DNA from: Liolophura sinensis
Taxonomy: Eukaryota; Mollusca; Polyplacophora; Chitonida; Chitonidae
DNA: 64,000 bases
NCBI RefSeq assembly: GCF_032854445.1
Contig: NC_088307.1
Location: forward strand, 17,000,017 to 17,064,016
Direction: 5' to 3'
Part shown: positions 37,018 to 48,960 of the stretch, one piece after another
How positions within the stretch are numbered: the stretch's first letter is position 1
How the letters are laid out: every line of letters starts with the position of its first letter
Position numbers and translations under genes: made by a program
Notes under the pieces: model-generated
What the model was told of the DNA's origin: nothing
Databases searched by the model: none
What the model saw: the letters and a program-made list of their open reading frames with translations, nothing else

Positions 37018-37120
37018 TTTATTTATTTAATTTATTTGATTGGAAATTTACACCGCACTCAAGAATATTTCACTTATATAAGACGGCGACCAGCATTGTG
37101 GTTGAAGGAAACCCACAAGG
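37018..37120 (-). repeat. SINE fragment just upstream of the sulfatase
   Basis: (TTTA)n, CACCGCACTCAAGAATATTT and AGACGGCGACCAGCATTGTG. Lies about 105 bp before the sulfatase start codon, probably in the intron preceding exon 1. Confidence 0.85.
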
Positions 37121-37224
37121 AAAGCTATTTGGCTCTTCTGTATTTTCGGTTTTTTTTTTTCAGATGGCTTTTACTATCAGCAACAGATGTATACGTTCCT
37201 GGTGTAATTATATGTTTAGGGGAA

Positions 37225-40200
37225 ATGAAAGTCGGGTTTTTTGAGATGGCATCTGCATTTGTATCGGTTATCCTTTTGCTGATCGATCAGATTGCATTTG
37301 CCAGAACGTGCTCACGGGCATATCTTCCTCCGTCGCGTGACCCCACCAAGGCTCCAGCGACACCACACATCCTGTTCATTCTAGTGGATGATTTGGGTTA
37401 CGGCGACGTGGGTTACCATGGCTCCGAGATTCAGACGCCAGTGATTGACAGGCTGGCTCAGAATGGCGTCAAACTTGAGAACTATTACGTGCAGCCGTTA
37501 TGTACTCCGACACGGAGCCAGCTTCTTAGCGGTAGGTATCAGGTAAGTGAACGGTTAAATAAATGGTTCATTTCATGAAAAAACCGGATTAAAAACTTCA
37601 CTGAGTTTCTGTGTAAATTTCAGGTGAATGTGAGCCACGTTAGGACGTATTACCCTTCCAAGTGAAAAACCATGCAGCGAATTGGGAGCTCAGAGAATAT
37701 TCATTTCATTGTCAAATATTTATTTCACAGGCGGAACCAGAGAATAGATTTTCTGAACATGTATAGTGCAAGTGTAGATTGCTTAGGATTCTATTTTCTT
37801 TGGGGTAGTTTATCCTTCTGTTCAAATAAAGTGTTATACGAGTTCACTGCTAGTACTTACATAATGAAGGAAATAAAATTGAGTGATGTACAATACCAAT
37901 TAGTATCTTCATTTCACGGTCTGAGAATGTCTAGATATCAGTTATCACACTGGCGAATGTTCACCACTTTTGATAGACCATTTTTGTGATGAATGATAGT
38001 TTTCCCGCGTGTCGTTTTGAAACAGCTGCTGCTATTTGTGAGACTAAGTCATGTCAGCCTCTCCGCATAATATGCGGCATTCTGATTTCTTGTAACCAAC
38101 TCTTTAACCATGCAGCTGATTCGCGGGCGGGGAAAATGTTATCAGTCTGTAATCGGTCAAAAAAAATTTAATCTGAAAAAATGTCCGGTTGATGTTTGTT
38201 CATGTGTTGAATGCATTACCCGGTCTGCAGAATTTCTATGAAGTATGCACATATATAATTTGTGCATTCAATTTAACAGATTTCTGGGCAAAAACCGGAA
38301 AGCGATGTTAGCAACAGAATATCCTTATAGTGAGAACATTGCATCTCCTTGCGAAAATGCTTTTGCGTCCAATGTGAATTTTGTTTTATTTATGATTGAT
38401 ATATATCCTTAATTATATTGTAGATCCATACGGGTCTTCAACATGGTAAGTTCTCCAACACCCAGCCCACGGGGTTACCCCTGGACAGCCCTACCCTGGC
38501 GGACAAGCTCCGGGAGGCAGGGTACTCCACTCACCTGACCGGGAAATGGCATCTGGGATTCTACAGGAACGCATATCTTCCCACCAGTCGAGGATTCGAC
38601 TCATTTTATGGTTCGTCGTCTGTAACGTTTTCTTAATTGGTCAGGGTAAAAATCTGCATATAAATATATATACCCCATGCATGAGCGCCCCAAAGCTAAA
38701 CTTAAATTGCTAATATCTCACAAATGATACTGTAAAACTACAGACAGACTCACATTTGGAGGCATGTGACCAAAACGAAAACTTAGGTTCTTAAGTGATC
38801 TTTCACACCAACGGCTGGTTCGTCAAAGAACCTTGGTTCGGTAGTTTACCATAATCTGTTGGTTGCCTCCATATATAAGGTAAAAAATCCTCGACTGCGG
38901 CCCAAAACGTCAGCCTTTTTGGGTATAGAGTGAGGGCTGGGGGTTGATGTTCGAAGATCTTCCAAGACAAAAAGAAATTAGCCAGTTCTTACTTCGGAAC
39001 TACTTACTCTCCTAATCCGTCCTATTTTCTTACTTAATATACTTTATTAGTTTTTTCACATTGCTGGTTTGTGTTTTACGTTGTTTTGGAAATTGGTCTC
39101 GAGTGTGACGTTCACTTTAGTTGACGGGTTTGTATACGAATGCTTGTTCAGACGTCTTGATCGTGCAGTTTACGTTGAAGTGCCACAAAACATTACAAAC
39201 AAAGACTCGTTCAAGCATGTGTTCTTCAATGACCGACAATGTCTTGGCGCCACAGTCATTTTTAGCAGCATACCCCTCAACTGGCACAAGCGTTTTATAC
39301 GGCAGCATAGTCTCTGAAGACCAGAATCACGTATGAGAGAAGCCCGGGAGTAGTAGCTTCAGGTCAGTGTTTCACAAGACAGCCCACTTGCAAGGTTCAA
39401 GACAAACCCACCAAACGGTCCATTTTCTGATGCCATTGTTGAGCTTTGGCGTTTTACTGCTCTGGTAGTAGTCTCTGATACCAGGTTTCCACGAGACAAA
39501 GCGGCGACAGATGTGATTTGCCTCTCCTATGATATCGGTGGAGGGATTAGTCTCTATAGCCTGGTTCTCACGGAACCGGCGGTGTATATGAGAACCAGGC
39601 TTAAATGCAAGAATTTCACAAAACCAACCCATGGAAAGGCCCCGTGTCATGGCTGTCCTGTATGTGTTGTTCTTCCACAGGTATCCTGGGGGGAAGTTGT
39701 GACCACTACAGTCACGTCAAATGCACAGACTTCACGAACATCTGCGGATACGACTTTCATGACCACAAAGGGGACAACTTCACGGTAGCCCGGCAGGCGG
39801 CCGGCAGATATTCCACCAGCTTGATCACAAAAAGAGCTGTGGATATTATATACGCACATGACCCTGAGAAGGTATCTGTTACATAGAGTTTTACACCATT
39901 TAATATTATAACTACGTTTGTTTACATTTCGGTGGCTTAAATTAAGGTTGAATACACCGAGCCATGGCCTGAGACACCCAGGCTCCAAAACAGTCACCTT
40001 ATGTGCTAGGTGCCATCTACGTGTTTGCATTTACAATATGTGCTGTGTAATTTGCGTGTTTGCAGCAACTGTATGAGGTTTGTCATTTATGTGTTTGCAG
40101 CCACAATGTGTGCTGTGTCATTTGTGTGTTTACAGCCACAATGTGTGGTGTGTAATTGGTGTGTTTACAGCCACTATGTGTGCTGTGCAATTAGCGTGTT

Positions 40201-43200
40201 TACAGCCACTATATGTGCTGTGTCATTTGTGTGTTTGCAGCCAATATATGCGCTGTATAATTTGCGGGTTTACAGCCATTATATGTACTGTGTCATTCGT
40301 GTGTTTGCAGCGACTATGTGTGCTGCGTCTTTTATGTGTTTGCAGCCACTATATGTGCTGTGTAATTTGCGTGTTCACAGCGACTATATGTGGTGTGTAA
40401 TTTGTTTCTTCACAGCCACAATGTGTGCTGTGTGATTTGTGTGTTTACAGCGACTATATGTGCTGTGTAATTTGTTTCTTTACAGCCACAATGTGTACTG
40501 TGTCATTTGTGTGTTTACAGCGACTAAATGTGCTGTGTCATTTGCGTGTTTGCAATGACCATATACCGTGTAATTTTGGTGTTTGCAGCCGTTATATATG
40601 CACTGTGTCATTATTTACGTGTTTGCAGACAGTATAGAGTGTGTAGTTTTTGTGTTTCCAGCCACTGCATGTGCTGTGCCTTTAGCGTGTTTGCAGCCAC
40701 TTTAGATGCTGTGTCATGTGTAAATTTTCAACCACTATGTACTGTGTAATTTTGGTGTTTGCAGCTGATATATATACAGTGTGCCATTTACGGGTTTCCA
40801 GCCACTATATATTGTGTATTTTTTGTGTTTCCAGCCGCTGTTCCTGCTCGTGTCGTACCAGGCCGTCCACTCCCCTCTGCAAGTGCCCGACAAATACGAG
40901 GCCATGTACTGGAACATCTCCAACTGGAAAAGGCGACTTTATGCAGGTCTGACAAGTCTCTTGCAAATATTATGGTTTGAAAGCAATCCCAAGACAAGTT
41001 CAGGCAGTAAAATTCCCAATTTTCATGCATATGAATAGAGCTTTAGCAATGCAAAACTATACATATGTATGGGAGTGTGAAAGCATTCATATGGTCATTT
41101 GCAACTGCTTAAGTTTAATCTCTTGACGTAAACTTTATTTCAGTCAAAGATTTGTTCTGACTGTCTGTTCCAATGCTTTATCTGAATATGCAGACGGCTC
41201 TGTTCTGCAGGTATGACGTCAGCGATGGATGACGCAGTAGGAAGGATCGTGTCCGCTTTCAGGAACACGGGGTTATGGAGAGACACAGTGTTGATATTCT
41301 CTACAGGTCTGTTGTTTGTAGCCTTTCAAACCTAGCGTTTGTCCTCTTACAATAAGAGAATTTACTTCAACCCAACTGAATGTTGCCAAATTTTAAGTAT
41401 TTCATGTGCCGGAGCCAAGTATTGTTGGGATTTAACTAAACGAACTGAATTTTGAAATCGTGCAAGGCTTTTACAACCGTTGGCATGCTTTTGAAAGCAA
41501 TAGGTTTTGATTACTTTACTTCATAGCAAAGTAATTACGGTCCTAACAAATATTAATCATGGAGCAACGAAATTGTGAGCACAACTTTATTGCCAAATAT
41601 ACAATAAAGTTTCTAAAAAGGCAAAACTCATGACCTGTATATTTAGGAAATCAAATATACATGCATATCGCACACAATATGCGTTGGCCTTAAGTCGTGA
41701 AGGTATTTGATTTCGTCTGAAAATCCATTATTGGTACCATTTTCTCAGATAATGGAGGAAGCCCTGGTATCGGGAGTAATCTCCCATTAACTGGTGGGAA
41801 GGGGTCGCTATGGGAGGGGTCCATCAAGGGAGTGGGATTTGTCACAAGTCGCTTTCTCCAGAACAGAGGAACCACCCACAGGGGCCTCCTTCACGTCTCG
41901 GACTGGTTCCCGACGCTGGTGAATCTAGCGAATGGTACACTTAACGGCACGGCCGCACTAGACGGTTACGATGTCTGGAATAGCATATCGTGAGTATACA
42001 TTTCACATCAGAGGTAGGCCTCTAGTTAATTTTGCTGTTAACTTGTACATTGGTACTCAGGAACGATCTCTAAATCTGCAAGCCTAAAACCCCACGTATG
42101 AAATACTACCGGTAAAAATCTTCAACGGACAGTATGGTGGAAATGTAATGCGTACTGTATAAATAAAGAAGGACAAGGTCGGAAGCAAAGTTTTGCCGAT
42201 TTTAGGAAATAAAGCATTTCTTCGTTAGTTTCCGTCATTTCTTCTTTAGTCTCATCTGTACTTACAATTTGGACAGAATCCATCAAAACGTCAGCACTAG
42301 GATTTTTCTGGACAGAGCGCCATTGTCATTTGTGAGTGTCTATTCAATCCCAGAGTATGACATAGGTGATATTATGGGATAGAGTAGACAGAAAAGAATG
42401 GTACTGTGTCCAAATAAATCACTAATCTACGTGTTGACGTTTTCATGGATTCTGTCCACATTATGGATATTTTCGAAAAACTACTGGCTGCATGAGACTG
42501 ACATAACACCGCGAAATACAGATAAGTGTAAAACCACATGTATAACGGAGAAATGATTGATTTCTAAAATCGGCAAAACATTATTTCCGACCTTGCCCTT
42601 CTTTATATACACATATATAATATTATAACTAGGCCTATTGGACCGATACGAGGACCGGTGGTTTCAGTGAAGTCTGCCCAAAACAGCAAATCATGATTAT
42701 ATACCGCGAGTTCAAAAACTAGTGTGTCAAGTATACTGCGTCAAAACGCTTTCATTCTCAGTTTCTAGAATTTTACAGTGGGTATACGCTCTTTTTGGCA
42801 AATATGAACAGAACATTCAGGATCTCTGACTATTTGTGTCATACAGCTGTGTCTAATTGCATTATACCCGGGGCTATAAGGGCTGTGTTAGCATTCATGT
42901 CTATTACATCAACATGATGCTTTTATGAACATTACTGTTTTCCTTGCTTACTGACTGCTTTATTGACAATCAATATATTTTTTCTTACATATTTTCTTTG
43001 AGAACGGGTGTTGTGAAGGTAATCAGTCTTGTGTTTATCGACTTGAAACGCCCTTGTTTGGTTTACGAATAGTATACTAGTGTTGTACTTGAAGCTTTGA
43101 TTCCATTTATTGGAGTTAATTTAGTTGACAGAAGTCGAGCGTTAAGTTATGCCTTTCAGAATTGTATTTTTAAATCCAAGCATTCCCAATCTATGCGTCG

Positions 43201-44824
43201 AAACAGACATTCACATACAAGCTGTCAACCAACATGGACTTTCCAGTTCTACAATCATAAAGTAAATTCCCAAAACGACGTCTAACACAAAGCACCAAAG
43301 AACGAAGAAAGTATATTAAGTACGAAATTTGGACGGAATTATGCAAACAGTTTTCAGTGATGTAGGAAAAGTGCAAGGCATGTTCTAGGGGAATGAGTGA
43401 AATCAGTATCCGTGTACCTTTGCTCATGCACCATGCTAGCAAATAAGTTGTCTGTAGTAAAATAGGTATCTCAGTTGCGCTTTGATTGCAACTGTTCATA
43501 TAACCAAATTCAACACGATCAATATACTTCCCCTAGCCCCGGGTTTAAGGCACAATCGTGAAGCAGAGTGACAGAGATTCTGGACGCTCTGCCTATTGTT
43601 ACTTACAAGAGAATTATGCAACCTTATGGAGCCGTAAGATACAAATTCAACTGGCAAACCGCTTCAGGTTGCCTTAAAGGAGTTTGATATAGATTAGTAA
43701 ATGAATTATCTCCAGTTATATCCAATGATTGTTGTGTAATGTAAAACATGATCGTACAGTTACGCACAGCTACTACAGTCGATCGCTTTCAACGATGCCA
43801 GAAATGCAAATTAAGAGCATACTACATGGGTCGCGATGTTCAACACTGTAGCACCCACCGCCCATAGTCAGAGGGTCTTACAAAGCTGAACATTTCTCTC
43901 TTTCCCAGCACTGGAGGACGAAGTCCCAGGAAGGAGATTTTGCACAACATAAACCCGCTTGGTCCGCTTACAGGACGGAGGGTTTGGAAAGATACCTTTG
44001 ATAGCCGAATCAAATCCAGTATTCGTATCGGCCCATGGAAACTGATTACAGGCTATCCAGGTTCCGTAATCAAGTTTTATTTTGCAAAATTTTTTTTATT
44101 TTAATAATCTTTTTAATGGAAAGCATTTCACAAGTATTGACATGGATATATTTATTTATTCATTTGATTGATGTTTTACGCCGTACTCAAGAATATTAAA
44201 CATCTTCGACGGCGGCCAGCATTATGGTGGGAGGAAACAGGGCAGAGCCCGGGGGAAACCCACGACCATCCGCAGGTTGCAGGCCTTTCCACTCATTTTT
44301 GACATGCATGGACGTGTATATGGGAAAAAGCATTGTGAACATTTTGACTTCATGGTTTACATATGCTATTGGCGAAGTTGGTGTACGTGGGCAGGCATTA
44401 AATAATTAAATATGACCTTCACAGGAAGGTCAGCCATATGGTTTCAACCACATAAGTCATTTTATATTATATCAGATTTTAAATTTACAGGAAAGCAAAG
44501 TTACAAATTGACCATAAACTTTTTATCTTTGATTTTACTTTTCATAAAAAAATGAACTTTTCAGTTTCATTTTCTCCACACGCAGGATATCGTGGACCCT
44601 CAGCGATTGTATCTTATCCGGAGGATCAAAATGTATGGCTCTTTAACGTCGCACGAGACCCCATGGAGAAGCGAGATTACTCTCGTCGATATCCAGGTAA
44701 AGTCCGCCACATGCTGGAACGATTGGCTGCTCATCATTTGACGTCAGTTCCGGTGTTCTATCCACCGGCGGACCCCCATAGTGACCCAGTATTCAATGAT
44801 GGTGCCTGGGGGCCATGGATGTGA
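37225..44824 (+). CDS. ARSB-like: Arylsulfatase B-type sulfatase (N-acetylgalactosamine-4-sulfatase family), 8 exons
   Basis: Predicted lysosomal or secreted sulfatase removing sulfate from glycosaminoglycans. Exons: 37225-37542, 38424-38610, 39681-39871, 40835-40946, 41211-41306, 41749-41989, 43909-44060, 44586-44824. All GT-AG and in phase, giving 1536 nt (511 aa; human ARSB 533). A hydrophobic signal peptide covers about residues 9-27. Active-site residues of the family are visible: D55 and D56 (VDDLGYGD), C93 in CTPTRSQ (converted to formylglycine), R97, K147 and H149 (GKWHLG), H244 (VHSPLQVP), D302 and N303 (STDNGG), K319 (GGKGSLWEG). The C-terminus GAWGPWM matches the ARSB/ARSI/ARSJ group. 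The first in-frame ATG after an acceptor-like poly(T)-CAG at about 37163 was taken as the start, so a non-coding 5' exon upstream is likely. ARSI or ARSJ are alternative names. Confidence 0.95.
39556..39602. repeat. Short hairpin in sulfatase intron 2
   Basis: AGCCTGGTTCTC and GAGAACCAGGCT form a perfect 12-bp stem around a loop of about 22 nt. Confidence 0.65.
40015..40834 (+). repeat. 35-bp minisatellite, about 23 copies, running into a sulfatase 3' splice site
   Basis: Units read GTGTTTGCAGCCACTATGTG + TGCTGTGTAATTT and run directly into the genuine junction TTTTTGTGTTTCCAG at 40834/40835, followed by CCGCTGTTCCTGCTCGTGTC. About 20 units keep a pyrimidine-rich tract plus CAG. Cys-rich open frames across the array are an artefact of repetition. 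Confidence 0.95.
42158..42609. mobile_element. Fold-back (MITE-like) element in sulfatase intron 6
   Basis: The outer arms (TATAAATAAAGAAGGACAAG ... GCCGATTTTAG) are inverted at 42560-42609. Pairing continues inward to GGACAGAATCCATCAAAACG against its inverted partner near 42430-42465. No coding capacity; flanked by TATA, so a TA-rich target is possible. Confidence 0.85.
44150..44285 (-). repeat. SINE fragment in sulfatase intron 7
   Basis: Tail and body (TTTTACGCCGTACTCAAGAA; CCGCAGGTTGCAGGC), well conserved; head missing. Confidence 0.9.
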
Positions 44825-45312
44825 TTACAGACTCGCTGAGATATTCATAAAAAAATGTTCAAAACGTAATATCCCATTGTGTTTTATTCACTCCATTTTC
44901 CATGCCGGACATCATTAATTAATGTATCTGTATTGTACTGTGTTCATTGTTTTACATTCTGTCAGACATAGTTGTAATATCCTTGTGACTCTATGAATAT
45001 ATCCCAACTTTGAATATTTTTCGCACATCAAACAAACTGCTTATGTAAAAACCAATGTAGATTTCCAGTAAACAGTGAATATTTCATCAAAGATGTTCAC
45101 CATAAAATGTATATTTTTTGTAACAGTCTGCAGTTATTACTGTGCATAACTAGTGTAGATACCAAAGAACCAAGTTTAACGTCTATATAATTATATGATA
45201 AACAGATTATGAGTAAAAACTTGTATATAACAGTTTTGCCATATTCAATTAAACATGTTTTTTTTCTTTGCTTTATGAACGGCTAAGGCAGAGTGAATTA
45301 ATAAATGTTTGT
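44825..45312 (+). other. Likely sulfatase 3' UTR
   Basis: AT-rich non-coding sequence follows the stop; an AATAAA lies at 45300-45305. The exact end is unknown. Confidence 0.45.
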
Positions 45313-45822
45313 GGTTTAAGTAAAGGAAACTAAAATATGAAGTAAGGTTCATCATAAAGACAACTGAAAACTATGTTTAAAAATACTTTCACAAATTTTT
45401 TTTTTTTTCAGATTTTTTTAAGAGTGTTGGAAGGCGTTCAAATATTTGAATTCTTTGGTGGGCTTTATGGGCCATAATGACGGTATTTAGGAACTCTGAC
45501 GTGACATCACCTTTTTTCCTGATGGTCACCAGAAGGAATTTCAGTAGTTTCAGTATTTCAGTAATCTTTTACTCCTGGGTTAAAAGAGTTATTACAATAT
45601 TCGGCGTCGTGATTTAGGTTGGAAACACTTCCTGTGACAACAGAGTTCCTAAACTCTGATAATATGGTCCATAAAGCCCACCTTAGAATTCAAAAGTTTA
45701 AACGGCTTTAACTGTCTTCACAAAAATCTGAACAAATAATTGAAAGTATATTTGTGCATAGTTTTAAGTTGTCTGTATGACGACGCTTACTTCATATTTT
45801 ATCTTTCTTTCACTTTAACGCC
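45313..45822. mobile_element. Second fold-back (MITE-like) element
   Basis: The left arm contains AAAATATGAAGTAAGGTTCA, AGACAACTGAAAACTATG and GGTGGGCTTTATGGGCCATA. Inverted equivalents appear in order at 45660-45822. The central loop is about 110-130 bp. It is longer than, and unrelated in sequence to, the element at 42158. Confidence 0.85.
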
Positions 45823-45835
45823 ACCTTAAAGACGT

Positions 45836-46893
45836 ACAACATAGAGAGTTCAACCAGAGCAGCGATGACAGTGTAACAGCTGGCAAATGGTCACATGTAA
45901 CCGGTGAAATACGGCCTCTTGTTCATGAAAATGCTTAAAAAGTAGCAAATTACACTCCCGCTACCACCATGGCTTCAGCAGAATTAGGCCAAAAAAAAAA
46001 AAAAAAAAGTATGCAATGATGTTAAATGCAATATTTTAGACGTCACTGGTCTAGGATTACTCGTGGCATTTCTGTATTATTTAGCCATAATTCCGTGCCT
46101 CATCGCTGACGCAAGCATGTAATTGTCCAGACATGCATGTAGTTCATTATATGTATTTTGTATATAATTTATTTGCAAAACAAACAAGTAAAATAATCTT
46201 GCAATGCACGGACGTTGTCAGTGGTAGAGTGTCTTCAGTTGTCCAATGGGGGCCTCCGTGGCTCAGTGGGTTTGCGCGCTAGCGCAGCGTATTGACCCAG
46301 TAGTCTCTCCCCAATGCGGTTGCTCTGAGTTCAAGTCCAGCTCATGCTGTCTTCCTCTCCGGTCGTACGTGGGAAGGTCTGCAGCAACCTATGGATGGTC
46401 GTGGGTTTCCCCCGGGCTGTGTCCGGTTTCCATCCACCATAATGCTGGCCGCCGTCGTATAAGTGGAATATTCTTGAGTACGGCGTAAAACGCCATTCAA
46501 CTAACTAAATAAATAAATCAACTGTCTAATGAATAAACACACGTTGAACTGACACCACAGTACAATGTCACAAAACAATATAGGGCAGCACGTGCACAGT
46601 TGTCGAACTTCGTATCGCACAATCGTATGATCGTATCGTTCAGCAATGTGTTGCTCATACAAACCTGGACAGTATAATTTCTTCAAAATAATTAAAACGT
46701 ACGGCACAGAGAGAAAAACCAGAGGAGCGAAGACAGTGTGATAGTCGGCAAATGGTCACACATAACAGGTGAAATACGGCCTATTTGTCAATTTACACCA
46801 GTTAGTGTTTTATTCTAACTGTTCAAGAAAATGCTAAAACAGTACCTAATTACATACTCTCTAGCACCATGGCTTAAGCAGAATAAGGTTAAA
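45836..46893. repeat. Pair of direct duplications flanking a full SINE
   Basis: Segments 45836-46004 and 46701-46893 share GGCAAATGGTCACA, GTGAAATACGGCCT, GAAAATGCT and CACCATGGCTT in the same order. The copies are diverged, with a small insertion in the second. Confidence 0.8.
46248..46518 (+). repeat. Full-length SINE
   Basis: Complete from GGGGCCTCCGTGGCTCAGTG to (AAAT)n. Flanks AGTTGTCCAATG / AACTGTCTAATG match partly (9 of 12). Confidence 0.95.
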
Positions 46894-47164
46894 AAAATTT
46901 AATATTTAAATTGCACTTGGCTCATGCATGCACAGCACGAAGCGTCCGTGGGTATATATTTCGACCAAAACAATATTGTCTTTGCGTGACAATCCCCTAC
47001 CTGGTGTGGAGAGTTAAACAGATTTTCTGTGCGATCTATTGCCGGATGTTAAGCTGATTTCTGTTAATTACTAAGATTCGTGACTTGTGAAAATCGAGTG
47101 AAAAAAACAACATGACGTATATAGGTATAAGTAATAAGGTAGATTTATGCCATTTTGTGCTGTC

Positions 47165-47402
47165 TACCCAGGAGCCTCTCACCAGTACGATCGCTAAGAC
47201 CTCCCTCCGCCAATTTCAGTCCATGGCCCCAGAAAGTCCGAAACGTGGCTGTGTGCAAACTGTTTTCAACCAGGTGGTCACGTTTTCATACAAGCGAGAA
47301 CTTTTACTATCGTGTGAAAATCTTTCCGCCCATCTATAAACTGTTTCCAACAAGGTGAAAACTATTTTCCACCAGGTGACAATCTGTTTTCACTTAGGTG
47401 GA
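47165..47402 (+). repeat. SINE head scrap and short degenerate repeats
   Basis: ACCCAGGAGCCTCTCACCAG is a SINE head piece. It is followed at 47258-47402 by imperfect 23-27 bp units around CTGTTTTCAACCAGGTG. Confidence 0.6.
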
Positions 47403-48747
47403 GAAAAAAGAATCAGTTAAAAATTCAATGTCATAGGCTTACATTGGCCACTGTAGTTAGTGGCAAACTGAGATAAAGCACCGTCGGAGGCCTTATCGCA
47501 GTCTCAGCTAGGTCAGTCAAACAAGCATGAACAAATAACAGTCGTGTTCAATAAAATTCAGAGGGTCTCATTTTACTTCTTGCATGCGATCATGTCATGG
47601 TGAATTAATGGCAGAGGCATCATACATGCGTGTCATTCTATATGCCTATATGTACTAGTTTAGGTCCCGCATTGTGCTTTTTTTCATCAATGAGACGGTG
47701 CAGTTGGATATTTATCACAGAAAAACTATCTTTTATGATTGTAAAATAAAATATCCGACGTACACAGAAAGTCTGAAAAAAGATGTATTGACCTTGTGCT
47801 GAGAAATTGAAAAAAAAAAAAAACACCGCCGCCCCTAACTCCAATCCCTTCTTCCTCTTCCTTATTCCATCTATATATGATTTTGCCCGGGTGAATGTCG
47901 CCGTGGGATTCAGCATGTGTGTCAAATTGTCAACGAGACATCGGTGTCACGTGAGATCTTAAATCATCTTAATTACGACGTCCAGTGATCGATCTACTGT
48001 GAAGACGTTACGGTGCGAATTCCTATGTATAGCTAATTGTATTTAAGTTTCCAACGACGACGAACATCAAGCACAGACCTAGGTAGGCCTATAAACATGT
48101 AGGCCCATGTACTGTGTACCACGCGGTCACATCGGTGTAAAAAGGAAAAAGGACCTGAACAAAACATGCAGTAAAAATGTGACAGCTACTTTAATTTCAC
48201 GCGCAGTTGTGCAGAAGATCGCCAGCAAGACAGACGGATCTATTTTAATCCCAGATATGAAGTAATGCTATTAAAACTTTTGTGGCCTATACCGTACGTA
48301 AGCCCTGCAGTACGACAGGTTGTTAATAATTTTGTCTAGTCCGTCTTCATCCGCCCTCGCTCACAAATCCACTGATGTTTTTCTCCTGATCATATAGCCG
48401 ATCTACCAAAAATGTGGAACGATATGCGTCAATCATATTTGTTTTACTCAAAATTTGTTACGTTCCCACTTTACAATGGAACAGTTAGGCGGTTGTAAGC
48501 CTTCGCCATGAGAGGTAGATATGGCCACCTGATGATGGTGGTACATTTAGGCCTTCATGCAGGTCTAAAGTGTAATCGAAATATACACATAAAAACCACA
48601 ACAAAGCGTCTGGCAAGTATCCAGTGACACAGTATTGAAGATATAATTATATTAAAAAATGATAAAAATAGAGTTGTTTTACACAGTAAAAGCACTTTGG
48701 TGCTCAGCGATTGGCCGCAAGAAGAATGACGTACATTGGCTATAGGG

Positions 48748-48960
48748 AATCCCGGAAGTTCAGCGGGAATCACCTCGTGACGTCAACTGTCACGTGACTA
48801 GTTTCATGGCTGTCTTTTTTTTTTTGTTGTCGTTTGCCGGAGGTCTTATGTCTTTAAACCACTGTTTTAGTGGTTGATATTGTGTGAAAAAAGACAAAGT
48901 GTGGTACAAACAAAGGGCAGAGGGTAGGAAGAGGTAGCGTAGTGATCGTTTCCCGTCAAA
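48748..48960 (+). promoter_or_regulatory. Candidate STX6 promoter / 5' UTR
   Basis: Upstream of the STX6 ATG lie an ETS core CCGGAAGT near 48752, a perfect palindromic CRE TGACGTCA at 48778-48785, and a perfect palindromic E-box GTCACGTGAC at 48789-48798. The last matches the core of the CLEAR element bound by TFEB/MITF-type factors. An ATTGGC (inverted CCAAT) lies near 48735. No TATA box was seen. Binding is inferred. Confidence 0.5.

Noticed and set aside
36871-37224. N-terminal extension of the sulfatase
   Set aside because: The frame is open but crosses a SINE fragment and a poly(T)-CAG acceptor. The signal peptide starts cleanly at 37225.
40010-40952. Cysteine-rich repeat protein in several frames
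   Set aside because: The frames read through the 35-bp intronic array; the genuine exon starts at 40835 in a different context.
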